Shown: positions 40,691-48,744 of the stretch, piece by piece
Position numbering within the stretch: position 1 is the stretch's first letter
How the letters are laid out: every line of letters begins with the position of its first letter
NCBI GenBank assembly: GCA_964517605.1
Contig: CAZFCE010000007.1
Span: forward strand, 62,001-126,000
Direction of reading: 5' to 3'
Length of the DNA: 64,000 nt
Source: J095 sp964517605
GTDB lineage: Bacteria > Chloroflexota > Anaerolineae > 4572-78 > J111
Program-made: the position numbers and the translations under genes
Notes under the pieces: generated by a model
The model's input: the letters and a program-made list of their open reading frames with translations, nothing else
The model's database searches: none
What the model was told of the DNA's origin: nothing

Positions 40691-41755
40691 ATGTCTCAAG
40701 AAGAATACACCATCGCAGTGATTCCTGGTGACGGCATCGGCCCGGAGATTGTGCCGGCGGCGCTGGCTGTGCTCAAGCAGGTGGCCGCGCAGGATGGTTT
40801 TTTACTCAACCTGGTTGAATACGAGGCCGGCGCGGCGGCCTACCAAAAATACGGCAATGCCCTGCCGCCGGAAGCCATGCAGGGCTGCCGCGAAGCCGCG
40901 GCCATTTTTAAAGGGCCAACCGGCTTGCCCGGCGTGCGCCTGCCCGATGGCACCGAAGCCGGCGTGCTGGGCGGGCGGTTTCGCAACGGGCTGGATTTGT
41001 ACGTAAACCTGCGGCCCATCAAACTTTACCCCAACGTGCCATCGGCGCTGGCCAACCGCCAACCCGGCGATATTGACTGGGTGATGGTGCGCGAAAACAC
41101 CGAAGGCTTGTATGCCAGCCGGGGCAACGGCGTGGTAGCCAACACCGGCCAGGCCGCCACCGATACGCTGATGATTACCCGGCTGGGCACCGAGCGCATT
41201 GTGCGCTACGCCTTTGCCGAAGCGCGGCGGCGTAACGGCAAAAAGCGGGTTACATGCGTGGATAAAAGCAACGTGCTGCGCTCGTTTGCCTTTTTCCGCC
41301 AAATTTTCAAAGAAATCGCGGTGGAATACCCGGACATTGAAACCGATTTTTTGTATGTTGATGCCGCCGCCCAGGCGTTGGTGCTGGAACCCAACCGTTT
41401 TGATGTGATTGTCACCGAAAACCTGTTTGGCGATATTTTAAGCGATTTGGGCGGCGCTACCGTGGGCGGCGTGGGCGTGTGCGCCGGGGCCAATATTGGC
41501 GATAATTACGCCTATTTTGAGCCAATCCACGGCTCGGCGCCGGCGCTGGCCGGGCGCGGCGTGGCTAATCCGCTTTCGGCTATTTTGGCCGGCAAAATGA
41601 TGCTCGATTATTTGGGCTGGCCGGCGGCGGCGGCCAAAATTGAGCGGGCCGTAGAGCAGGCATTGTTGCACCGCGAGATTGTGCTCAACCCGGATGGTTC
41701 GGCCCAAACCGGCACGCAGGCTGTAGCCGAGGCGGTGCGCCGGCACCTGGCCTGA
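40691..41755 (+). CDS. Isocitrate / isopropylmalate dehydrogenase family enzyme
   Basis: A beta-decarboxylating dehydrogenase of 354 residues, starting at the ATG at 40691 (GGGGGGAAAAC upstream). Family motifs are IPGDGIGPEIVPAAL, RFRNGLDLYVNLRP, the substrate loop VRENTEGLYASRGNG, CVDKSNVLRS, VDAAAQALV, ENLFGDILSDLGGA and EPIHGSAP. The NTEGLY loop is closer to isocitrate or homoisocitrate dehydrogenases than to the STGG-type loop of LeuB, and no leuC or leuD is adjacent. It could still serve leucine synthesis together with leuA. Substrate assignment is open. Confidence 0.8.
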   Translation: MSQEEYTIAVIPGDGIGPEIVPAALAVLKQVAAQDGFLLNLVEYEAGAAAYQKYGNALPPEAMQGCREAAAIFKGPTGLPGVRLPDGTEAGVLGGRFRNGLDLYVNLRPIKLYPNVPSALANRQPGDIDWVMVRENTEGLYASRGNGVVANTGQAATDTLMITRLGTERIVRYAFAEARRRNGKKRVTCVDKSNVLRSFAFFRQIFKEIAVEYPDIETDFLYVDAAAQALVLEPNRFDVIVTENLFGDILSDLGGATVGGVGVCAGANIGDNYAYFEPIHGSAPALAGRGVANPLSAILAGKMMLDYLGWPAAAAKIERAVEQALLHREIVLNPDGSAQTGTQAVAEAVRRHLA

Positions 41756-41775
41756 TTTTGCCAGATAATCGTAAC

Positions 41776-41870
41776 GGGCAACCCTTGCGGCTGCCCCGGT
41801 ATATTTTTACCGGAGTAGGGACAACCCTCGCGGTTGCCCAACGAGGGCAGGCGCAAGGCCTGCCCCTACG
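41776..41870. repeat. Cluster of short GC-rich palindromes
   Basis: Three small hairpins follow each other: GGGCAACCC...GGCTGCCC (41776-41797), CCGGTA-TATTTT-TACCGG (41796-41813) and GGGCAGGC-GCAAG-GCCTGCCC (41845-41865). In between, 41829-41839 carries another CGGTTGCCC copy. They look like dispersed extragenic palindromes rather than a promoter. Confidence 0.6.
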
Positions 41871-41882
41871 CTCAAGGTGACA

Positions 41883-41910
41883 TTCGTAATTCGTCGCTCG
41901 TAATTCGTTA
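41883..41910 (+). repeat. Heptanucleotide repeat YTCGTMR, four units
   Basis: TTCGTAA, TTCGTCG, CTCGTAA and TTCGTTA lie in tandem directly before the ribosome site of the phosphatase gene. The same 7-bp unit occurs at 13275 and 49988. Confidence 0.7.
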
Positions 41911-41929
41911 TTTCCAAGGAGGGGAATTT

Positions 41930-42400
41930 ATGATCAACGTGCTATTTGTGTGTTTGGGCAACATCTGCCGGTCGCCTATGGCCGAGGCGGTGTTTACGGA
42001 TATGGTCAAAAAGCAGGGGTTAAGCGACAAATTCAATATTGAATCGGTGGGCACCGCCAACTATCACGTGGGCGACCGCCCGCACCCCGGCACCCGGCGG
42101 GTGCTGGCCAACCACGCCATCGAATCGCATTCGGTGGCCCGGCAAATTTCCGCCGCCGATATGGAAGAAGCCAACTACATTATTGCAATGGATCGCTCCA
42201 ACGAATCAAACCTGCTCAGCCGCGCTCAGGGCACGCCCGCCGAACACCGCATCCATCTGCTGCTGGATTTTGCGCCACAGGTGGGGTTTAAAGATGTGCC
42301 GGACCCCTACTACAGCGGCAATTTTGAAGAGGTGTTCAGCCTGGTCGAAGCCGGCTGCCGGGGGTTGTTGCAGCAAATCCGCACCGATCACGGCATTTAA
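41930..42400 (+). CDS. Low-molecular-weight protein-tyrosine-phosphatase family protein
   Basis: The ATG at 41930 behind AAGGAGG gives 156 residues. The P-loop VCLGNICRSPMAE (Cys8, Arg14, CX5R) is at the N-terminus and the general acid lies in DVPDPYYSG. It is immediately followed (stop then ATG, no gap) by a fructosamine-kinase gene. In bacteria and plants such pairs have been linked to deglycation, where the phosphatase acts on free ribulosamine 5-phosphate or similar glycated metabolites. That role fits better here than protein signalling, but a Tyr-phosphatase role cannot be excluded. Confidence 0.88.
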   Translation: MINVLFVCLGNICRSPMAEAVFTDMVKKQGLSDKFNIESVGTANYHVGDRPHPGTRRVLANHAIESHSVARQISAADMEEANYIIAMDRSNESNLLSRAQGTPAEHRIHLLLDFAPQVGFKDVPDPYYSGNFEEVFSLVEAGCRGLLQQIRTDHGI

Positions 42401-43273
42401 ATGTTGCCGCCTCAACTTGTGGCCGCGCTGGCTGGCCAGTTGAACGCGCCCGTCACCGGCCAAATTCCGGTGAACGGTGGCAGCATTTGCCGCGCCGTTA
42501 AAGTATCGCTGGGGGATGGCCGGGCGGCGCTGGTAAAATGGCATGCCGGAGCGCCCGGCATGTTCACCGCCGAGCGGCGCGGTCTGGAGTTACTGAGCGC
42601 CGCCGGCGCGTTGCGCATTCCGCAGGTGATGGCGCAGCAAGAAGCCGGTGCCCAATCCCCGGCGTTTTTGGCCATTGAATGGCTGGAGCGCGGCCCGGCT
42701 ACTCCCGCCGTTGCCGAGGCGTTGGGCCGGGGGCTGGCGCAATTGCATCGCGTTACCGCCGCCACCTACGGCCTTGACCACGATAATTTTATCGGGGTTA
42801 ATCCGCAGCCCAACCCGCCGGCAACCGATTGGGTTACATTTTTTGGCGAGCGCCGCCTGGTTTTTCAAATGGAGTTGGCCGCCCGCCACGGCTACCTCAA
42901 CCCGGCGCGGCGGCAACGGCTGGAAAAATTACTGGCCCGGCTGGGCGATTGGCTGCCGCCATATCCGCCGGCCTCGTTGTTGCACGGCGATTTGTGGGGC
43001 GGCAACTGGCTGGCAACAGCCGATGGCCAGCCGGCGTTGATTGACCCGGCGGTGTACTACGGCCATCGTGAAGCCGAATTAGCTTTTACCGAATTGTTTG
43101 GCGGCTTTCCCGGCGCGTTTTACGCCGCCTACCACGAAGCCTGGCCGCCGGATGGCGGCTACCGCGAGCGGGTGGCGTTGTACAACCTGTACCACTTGCT
43201 CAACCACCTCAACCTGTTTGGCGAGGGTTACGGCGGCGGGGTTGATGCCGCGCTCCGGCAGTACGTGGGGTAA
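42401..43273 (+). CDS. Fructosamine / ribulosamine kinase family protein
   Basis: This enzyme phosphorylates ketoamine adducts on proteins so that they become unstable and fall off (deglycation). The 290-residue protein has the APH-like kinase fold: ALVKWHAGAPGMFTAE (Lys) near the start, FLAIEWL hinge, HRVTAATYGLDHDNFIG, and the catalytic HGDLWGGNWL (His195 to Asp197) with ALIDPAVYYGHREAELAF (metal-binding Asp and the family-specific PAVYYGHREAELA). The ATG follows the phosphatase stop without spacing, so the two are coupled. Confidence 0.92.
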   Translation: MLPPQLVAALAGQLNAPVTGQIPVNGGSICRAVKVSLGDGRAALVKWHAGAPGMFTAERRGLELLSAAGALRIPQVMAQQEAGAQSPAFLAIEWLERGPATPAVAEALGRGLAQLHRVTAATYGLDHDNFIGVNPQPNPPATDWVTFFGERRLVFQMELAARHGYLNPARRQRLEKLLARLGDWLPPYPPASLLHGDLWGGNWLATADGQPALIDPAVYYGHREAELAFTELFGGFPGAFYAAYHEAWPPDGGYRERVALYNLYHLLNHLNLFGEGYGGGVDAALRQYVG

Positions 43274-43295
43274 AGCAACCATTCCCGCCCGTTGC

Positions 43296-44741
43296 TTATT
43301 TTACCCCGGCCTGATTAAGCCGCTGCAAGCTCCGTAGCGCTTCGTTGCGGTAATCCCCTGGCGTGTCCAAATCAACTACCCGCCGGTACTGTTCGGCGGC
43401 ATCCTCCGGGGCGCTGGCTTCCAGCACCCGCCCTAACCAGTAGCGGGCGTTCACCAGCTCCGGGTTAAGCGCGATGGCTTTGCGCAGGCTGGCAGTGGCT
43501 TTATCCGGCTGGCCGGTTAAAAAATACATCCAGCCCAGCCAGGCGTGAGCCTCGGCGTTGGCCGGGTTGGTTTGGATGATGGCCTGCGCCGCCGGAATAC
43601 CGGCCTCAACCAGCCGGTAGCCGCGCCCGCCGTAAAACCGCACCCGCAGCATTTGAATTTCCGGGTTGCGGCTGTCCGCGCCCATTGCCGCCTCAAATTG
43701 CGCTTCGGCGGCCACAAAATTTCCCTGTTCAACTTTGGTTTGCGCCAGTTCGGCGTAAAACGCGGCATTGTTGGGGTCAAGTTTGATGGCCTCGGCAAAC
43801 ATCAATTCAGCGGATTTGAGCGCGTTTTTTTGCCGCAGGTACAGCCCGTAAAAATAGAGCGGCAGCGCCGAGGCGGGGTCAAGCCGGTGGGCCTCCTCGA
43901 ACATATCCAGCGCCGGGCGGCCTGCCTGCGCCAGTGCGTGCGCCAAAAAAGCCAGCGTGCGGGCGTAATCGGCCCCGCGTTTATCCTGGGTTTGGACGCG
44001 CGCCGTTTCTAGCGCGTTAATGGCCAGCGGCCAGAGTTTGGCCTGCGCCAGCGCCACGCCCACCGCCTGCGCCGTTTTCTCCGGCGGCGATTGGGGATCA
44101 AGCGGAGCCAGCGCGGCCAGCAAATAATCGCGGCGGGCCAGCACATCGGCGGCGGCGGTGGCCGGAATGGCCGCCAGGTATTGGCCGGCCTGCGCCACAT
44201 CCAGCGGAGCGACCAGCGCCGCCAGATACCACTGCGCTTCGGGGTCGGGTTGGCGCGTTTGCTGTTTTGAAAAGGCGGCGCGGGCGGCCTCAAAGTCCAG
44301 CCGGAACAGGTGCGTGCGGCCCAGGCCGGTAAACACGCCGGGCAAATCGGGGTTAAGCGCGGCAGCTTGCTGCCACAGTTCTTCTGCCTGCGGCCAGTTG
44401 CCCTGGTTCAGCCGGACTTCGGCCAGCCCGGCTACGGCCAGCGCGTTGGCCGGCTGGCGGGCCAGCGCCCGGTTAAAGGCATCTTCGGCCAGCAGCCAGC
44501 GATGCTGCTGCAAATAGATTTGCCCCGTTTGCGCCAGCGGCGCGGGGTCGGTGGCGCGGTTTTGGGCGGCGGCTTCGAGCAGGGTAACGGCGGCGGCGTA
44601 CTGTTTGTTAGCCAGCAGCGTTTCAAGCTGGCTTAACGGCGGCGCGGTGGGCGTGGCCGGGGCCGTCAACGGAACGCAGCCGGCCAGCAACAATCCCCAA
44701 AATAACCCCACCAGCAATTGTTTGGCCCGGTTCAACGGCAT
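43296..44741 (-). CDS. TPR-repeat lipoprotein
   Basis: The ATG at 44741 (AAAGGAAAA upstream) gives 481 residues. A lipoprotein signal LLLAGC lies at residues 17-22. Some ten tetratricopeptide repeats follow, for example PLAQTGQIYLQQHRWLLAED, AEVRLNQGNWPQAEELW and ARYWLGRVLEASAPEDAAEQ. TPR lipoproteins act as scaffolds for envelope complexes. No partner gene is adjacent and no more specific family is recognised. It converges on the fructosamine kinase gene. Confidence 0.85.
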   Translation of the reverse strand: MPLNRAKQLLVGLFWGLLLAGCVPLTAPATPTAPPLSQLETLLANKQYAAAVTLLEAAAQNRATDPAPLAQTGQIYLQQHRWLLAEDAFNRALARQPANALAVAGLAEVRLNQGNWPQAEELWQQAAALNPDLPGVFTGLGRTHLFRLDFEAARAAFSKQQTRQPDPEAQWYLAALVAPLDVAQAGQYLAAIPATAAADVLARRDYLLAALAPLDPQSPPEKTAQAVGVALAQAKLWPLAINALETARVQTQDKRGADYARTLAFLAHALAQAGRPALDMFEEAHRLDPASALPLYFYGLYLRQKNALKSAELMFAEAIKLDPNNAAFYAELAQTKVEQGNFVAAEAQFEAAMGADSRNPEIQMLRVRFYGGRGYRLVEAGIPAAQAIIQTNPANAEAHAWLGWMYFLTGQPDKATASLRKAIALNPELVNARYWLGRVLEASAPEDAAEQYRRVVDLDTPGDYRNEALRSLQRLNQAGVK

Positions 44742-44762
44742 CGGTTTTTCCTTTAAAAATAA

Positions 44763-44799
44763 AAAATCGAGGCGATGGACTGCCGCCAGCCTCGATTTT
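44763..44799 (-). terminator. Terminator of the FmdB-like gene
   Basis: AAAATCGAGGC (44763-44773) pairs with GCCTCGATTTT (44789-44799). On the minus strand it is followed by TTTTATTTTT. Confidence 0.85.
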
Positions 44800-44820
44800 A
44801 AACCGGATTTACAGATTGGG

Positions 44821-45060
44821 CTAATGGTGGTGATGATGGCAGCCGCACGCGCCGCCGCAACAGCCACCGGCAGCCGCCGGAGCCGGGCTGCCGGCGCGGT
44901 TGGCGCTAACGCCACCGCCCACCGCAAACAGCGATAACACCCGGCTGGTGTGCTGGCCGGCGCACTGTTTGCACGCGATTTCGGCATCGGCCTGGCTCAT
45001 GGGGCGGCGGGCTTCAAATTTGGTGTGGCAATCGGCGCAGTAATATTCGTAAATGGGCAT
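44821..45060 (-). CDS. FmdB-family zinc-ribbon protein with Cys/His-rich tail
   Basis: The ATG at 45060 (GGAGGAAG upstream) gives 79 residues. MPIYEYYCADCHTKFEARRP with the later ACKQCAGQ forms the CX2C...CX2C zinc ribbon of the FmdB/CxxC regulatory-protein family, whose function is poorly known. The C-terminus GGCCGGACGCHHHHH adds four cysteines and five histidines, an unusual metal-binding tail. It is monocistronic and adjoins the two-component system. A shorter relative lies at 56412. Confidence 0.85.
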   Translation of the reverse strand: MPIYEYYCADCHTKFEARRPMSQADAEIACKQCAGQHTSRVLSLFAVGGGVSANRAGSPAPAAAGGCCGGACGCHHHHH

Positions 45061-45176
45061 GGCTTCCTCCAAAATTAGGGCGCAAGTTTGGGTAACGGGC
45101 GGGCAAAATAATTTTTTGCGCCAACCGAGGCTGATTATAGCCAAAAATCCGCCAAACGTAAAACAATGAAAAAATT

Positions 45177-45204
45177 TTCATTAAAAGTTCATTGCGGATT
45201 CATT
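45177..45204 (+). promoter_or_regulatory. Three TTCATT direct repeats, 11-bp pitch
   Basis: TTCATT occurs at 45177, 45188 and 45199, exactly one helical turn apart, 50 bases before the -10 box of the response-regulator gene. This is the standard site architecture for OmpR/PhoB regulators and suggests autoregulation. A related set lies at 48663. Confidence 0.65.
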
Positions 45205-45252
45205 GAAGCGGCGTACCATAATAACCAGCAGCGCAACCCGATTTTACGTTTG

Positions 45253-45261
45253 TGCTATAAT
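45253..45261 (+). promoter_or_regulatory. Extended -10 of the two-component operon
   Basis: TGCTATAAT (45253-45261) is an extended -10. No clear -35 is present at the matching distance, as expected of an activator-dependent promoter with binding sites just upstream. Confidence 0.6.
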
Positions 45262-45292
45262 TTAATCAATTCACATCCCCGGCAGGTAACGC

Positions 45293-45976
45293 ATGCGCAT
45301 CCTGGTAGTAGAAGACGAACAAAGAATTGCCCGGTTTGTAAAAACCGGCCTGGAAGAAGAAAGCTACGCCGTAGACGCGGTGCCCGACGGCCCTTCGGCG
45401 CTGGATTGGGTAGCGACCACCAGCTACGATTTGATTTTGCTCGATGTGATGCTGCCCGGCCTCAACGGGTTTGAAGTGACCCGCATTTTGCGCGAGCGCG
45501 GCGTGACCACGCCCATTTTAATGCTCACCGCCCGCGATGAAATTGATGACCGGGTGCGCGGGCTGGATGCCGGCGCGGACGACTATTTGCCCAAACCGTT
45601 TGCCTTTAAAGAACTGTTGGCGCGGATTCGGGCGTTGTTGCGGCGCGGCAGCAGCAACGGCAGCAAGGTTGGCATGGTACTGGAAATGGGCAACCTGCAA
45701 CTGGACGTGGTAACGCACGTGGCCCGGCGCGGCAGCCGCGAAATTGAACTCACTTCAAAAGAGTACGCCCTGCTGGAATATTTAATGCGCCACCCGCGCC
45801 GCCCGCTGGGCCGCACCCTCATCCGCGAGGCGGTGTGGGGCTACGATTACTACGGCGCGTCGAACGTGGTGGACGTGTACATGCGCCATCTGCGCCAAAA
45901 ACTGGAACTCAACGGCGAGCCGCCGCTGCTGCACACGGTGCGGGGCATTGGCTATAAAATTGATGATGTCGAATGA
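45293..45976 (+). CDS. OmpR/PhoB-family response regulator
   Basis: A DNA-binding response regulator of 227 residues. The receiver domain has the acidic pocket VVEDEQ, the phospho-acceptor Asp51 in LILLDVMLPGLNG and the Lys in DDYLPKPFAFKELLARI. The C-terminal winged helix (about 130-225) has EYALLEYLMRHPRRPLGR and the recognition region VDVYMRHLRQKL. It overlaps the kinase gene by 4 bases. The 11-bp direct repeats before this gene and before the coiled-coil gene at 48745 are the natural candidate targets. Confidence 0.95.
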   Translation: MRILVVEDEQRIARFVKTGLEEESYAVDAVPDGPSALDWVATTSYDLILLDVMLPGLNGFEVTRILRERGVTTPILMLTARDEIDDRVRGLDAGADDYLPKPFAFKELLARIRALLRRGSSNGSKVGMVLEMGNLQLDVVTHVARRGSREIELTSKEYALLEYLMRHPRRPLGRTLIREAVWGYDYYGASNVVDVYMRHLRQKLELNGEPPLLHTVRGIGYKIDDVE

Positions 45977-47379
45977 ACATCCGGCTGCGCCTGACGCTGT
46001 GGTATACGGCCATCTTTTCGCTGATATTGATAATTTTTAGCCTGGTGGTGGGGGTGGGGCTTACCCGCAGTTTGCTCAACAGCATTGACACCCACTTGCA
46101 GCGCGAAGTGAGCGAAATTTTGGGCAACCTGAAATTTGGCGATGACGACGACCACACCGGCGGCAGCTTTCAACTGGGCTACACCCCGGAAGAGGGCGTG
46201 TACTGGCGGCTGCTAAATGACCAGGGCCGCCCGCTGATTGACCCCGGCCAGTTTGCCGGAGCCACCTTTAACACCGCGCTGGTCAATTTAAAATATGCGC
46301 AACTTGAAAACGCCACCATGGGCGATGGCGCGGCGGTGCGCCTGTACACCGCGCCGTTTATCATTGAGCGCCAGGGCGCGGGCGTGGTTCAGGTGGCCGA
46401 AAGCACCAGCCACGTGCAAGATGTGCAGCGCCAGTTGGTGGCGCTGCTGGCTATTGGCATTCCGTTAACGCTGCTGGCCTCGGGCGCGGGCGGCTGGTTT
46501 TTGGCCTCCAGCGCGCTGGCCCCCATTGATCGCATTACCCGCGCCGCCCGCCAGATTAGCGCCCACGATTTGCACCAGCGGCTTAACCTTAACCTGCCCA
46601 ACGATGAAGTAGGCCGGCTGGCCGCCACGTTTGACCAAATGCTGGCCCGGCTGGACAACGCCTTTAACCAGCAGCGGCGCTTCATTGCCGATGCCTCGCA
46701 CGAGATGAAAACGCCGCTCACCATCCTCAAAGGCGATGTGGAGGTGGCGCTGGCCCGGCCTCGCAGCGCCGAGGCGTACCGGCAAACCCTGGAAAACGTT
46801 AACGAAACCACCGACCGCCTGATTGCGCTGGTGCAGGAATTGCTGCTGTTGGCCCGGGCCGATAGCCGGCAGGCCGCCCTGAAAATAGCGTCGTTTAACC
46901 TGGCTCAACTGCTCACCGATCAGGTTTCAAGTTTGATGGGCCGGGCGGTGCAAAAGCAAATCGCTCTCAACCTGGACGCGCCGGACGTGCTGCCCATCGA
47001 GGCGGATGAATCCAAACTGAGCCGGTTGTTTATGAACCTGGTGGATAACGCCCTTAAATATTGCCCGCCCGGCGCATCCGTAACCGTGCGGGCCGAGGCG
47101 CGGGCCGAGCAAATTTGCGTTACCGTAACCGATACCGGCCCCGGCATTGCCCCGGAGCACCTGCCCTATTTGTTTGACCGCTTCTTTCGGGTGGATCAGG
47201 CGCGGGCCAGAATTTTGGCCGATGGCCAAACCAGCGGCGCGGGGCTGGGCCTTTCGATTGTGCAATGGCTGGCCGAAGTTCACCACGGGCGGGTTGAGGT
47301 AGCCAGCGTGGTTAACCAGGGCGCTACTTTTACGGTGTGGCTGCCGCAAAAGCAAAATCCGCCAAAAACCGAGGATTAG
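45973..47379 (+). CDS. Sensor histidine kinase
   Basis: A membrane sensor kinase of 468 residues. TM1 lies at about 8-32. An extracytoplasmic sensor of about 130 residues follows, unassigned and containing DDDDHTGG, which could bind a metal ion. TM2 is at about 158-178 and then comes HAMP (about 180-232). The HisKA domain has phospho-acceptor His243 in DASHEMKTPLTILKGD. The ATPase domain has NLVDNALKYCPPG (N box), DTGPGIAPEHLPYLFDRF and SGAGLGLSIVQWL. The coiled-coil gene begins 3 bases after its stop, so the whole set is one operon. Confidence 0.95.
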   Translation: MNIRLRLTLWYTAIFSLILIIFSLVVGVGLTRSLLNSIDTHLQREVSEILGNLKFGDDDDHTGGSFQLGYTPEEGVYWRLLNDQGRPLIDPGQFAGATFNTALVNLKYAQLENATMGDGAAVRLYTAPFIIERQGAGVVQVAESTSHVQDVQRQLVALLAIGIPLTLLASGAGGWFLASSALAPIDRITRAARQISAHDLHQRLNLNLPNDEVGRLAATFDQMLARLDNAFNQQRRFIADASHEMKTPLTILKGDVEVALARPRSAEAYRQTLENVNETTDRLIALVQELLLLARADSRQAALKIASFNLAQLLTDQVSSLMGRAVQKQIALNLDAPDVLPIEADESKLSRLFMNLVDNALKYCPPGASVTVRAEARAEQICVTVTDTGPGIAPEHLPYLFDRFFRVDQARARILADGQTSGAGLGLSIVQWLAEVHHGRVEVASVVNQGATFTVWLPQKQNPPKTED

Positions 47380-47382
47380 TCC

Positions 47383-47880
47383 ATGAAAAACCTGGGCGTT
47401 ATTTTGGTGAGCGCCGTTACCGTGCCGATTTTGCTATTGGTGGGCGGCTACCTGTTGTGGCCGCCGCAACAGCCGCCTCAACCGGCGGTGGTAATCGCCA
47501 TTGATGCCGACCTGGCTCCGGTTAAAGCCCGGCTGGCCAACCGCGAAGCCGAGCAGTTGGCGCAGCTAGAAGCAACCACCCGCGCCTTGCAACAACAACG
47601 GGCCGCGTTTGATGCCCAAACCGAAACCTGGCTTAAAGATATGGCCGCGGCGCAAAACCGGCTCACCAACCTTGAGGCGCAGGTGCAGGCGGTGCAGGCG
47701 CAGGTGGCTCAACTGGAGATTACCCGCACCACCCGGCTGGCCAATTATCAAACCGAGTTGGCGCAAACCCGCCAGAAATACCAAACGCAGCTAGACCAGC
47801 TTTACACCCAGCTTGCGGACATGCAGCGCCAGTTGGCGCAGCTTAACGGCCAACCCCAGCCGCCCCACCCCGAAGATTGA
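47383..47880 (+). CDS. Membrane-anchored coiled-coil protein A
   Basis: Not a family I recognise. The 165-residue product has an N-terminal TM or signal segment (about 5-27, VILVSAVTVPILLLVGGYLL), then an almost continuous Gln/Ala/Leu-rich heptad region at about 45-155 (LAQLEATTRALQQQRAAFDA). It ends in a Pro-rich tail. It follows the kinase stop by 3 bases. Three further genes of the same plan lie downstream, which suggests a family of periplasmic or surface rod proteins controlled by the two-component system. Confidence 0.75.
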   Translation: MKNLGVILVSAVTVPILLLVGGYLLWPPQQPPQPAVVIAIDADLAPVKARLANREAEQLAQLEATTRALQQQRAAFDAQTETWLKDMAAAQNRLTNLEAQVQAVQAQVAQLEITRTTRLANYQTELAQTRQKYQTQLDQLYTQLADMQRQLAQLNGQPQPPHPED

Positions 47881-47897
47881 GAAGGAGAAATTTTGGT

Positions 47898-48581
47898 ATG
47901 AAGCGCACTTTTATGGCCGGTACCGGCCTGATTATTGCCACCACCATCATTGTTTTGGGGCTGGTAGGGTTGTCAACGGTGTTTGCCGCCACCAAAGCCG
48001 GTCGCGTAAATTTATTAGCGCCCCAAATTGATGTGCAAGCCACGGCGCGCGCCATCCAGCTAAAAAACCATGAAAGCCGGCTTGAAACAGCGGCGCAAAC
48101 CCGGCAGCAGGCTATTCAAAACCAAATTGACCAGGCTCAGCAATCGCTGGATGATTTAACCCGGATTGTGGCCACCCAAACCAGCCAGCAAAATTTGCAG
48201 CGAACCAACCTGCAAACGCAAACAACAGAAAAGCAACAGGCCATTGATAACCTTAGCGCCACGGCCACATTTTTGCAGCAGGCGGTTGAACAGGACGAAA
48301 CCAACCACAAGCTGCAATTAATCAAACTGCAAACCGAAATGGAACAATCCATCGCGGCGGCGCAAGCCGAGTTCCGGGCGGTTTCTGACCAGTTGCAAAC
48401 GGCGCAGGCTCAACGGGGTGAACGCGCCACCGCTACGCCCGTACCGGCCACGCCGGTGCTGGGCCGGTCGGCTGGCGGCAGCAGCCCCGGCCAGAGCAGC
48501 CAGCAAGGTTCCGATGATAGCCAAAGCAACGATAACAAAAGCGACGATAGCAGCCATACCAACAAAAGTAGCGATGATTAA
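47898..48581 (+). CDS. Membrane-anchored coiled-coil protein B, acidic Ser/Asp tail
   Basis: The ATG at 47898 behind GAAGGAG gives 227 residues, unrecognised. A TM or signal segment (about 8-32, IIATTIIVLGLVGLSTVFAA) is followed by a long Gln-rich coiled coil (about 45-180). A low-complexity tail follows with Ser, Asp and Asn (SDDSQSNDNKSDDSSHTNK). The acidic tail could bind calcium or other cations. Same architecture as its neighbours; a terminator follows, so it ends the operon that begins with the response regulator. Confidence 0.75.
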   Translation: MKRTFMAGTGLIIATTIIVLGLVGLSTVFAATKAGRVNLLAPQIDVQATARAIQLKNHESRLETAAQTRQQAIQNQIDQAQQSLDDLTRIVATQTSQQNLQRTNLQTQTTEKQQAIDNLSATATFLQQAVEQDETNHKLQLIKLQTEMEQSIAAAQAEFRAVSDQLQTAQAQRGERATATPVPATPVLGRSAGGSSPGQSSQQGSDDSQSNDNKSDDSSHTNKSSDD

Positions 48582-48605
48582 CGGCTAATTTAACCCGCCG
48601 GCCTC

Positions 48606-48636
48606 AAAAACTCTCCGCTCCCCCGGAGAGTTTTTT
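48606..48636 (+). terminator. Terminator of the two-component / coiled-coil operon
   Basis: AAAAACTCTCCG (48606-48617), loop CTCCCC and CGGAGAGTTTTTT (48624-48636). Confidence 0.92.
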
Positions 48637-48662
48637 ATTTTTACCAAAAGATTAAAAATTAC

Positions 48663-48688
48663 TCATCAACCCTTCACCGGATTTTCAT
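48663..48688 (+). promoter_or_regulatory. TCA-centred direct repeats upstream of coiled-coil gene C
   Basis: CTCATC, TTCACC and TTCATG place TCA at 48663, 48674 and 48685, each 11 bases apart. This matches the spacing and core of the TTCATT repeats before the response-regulator gene. It suggests that the same regulator controls the next transcription unit. Confidence 0.55.
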
Positions 48689-48744
48689 GGCGACCCCCTA
48701 AACTAAAAACAACAGACATCATTATTTTAGAAAGGATTGCAACG

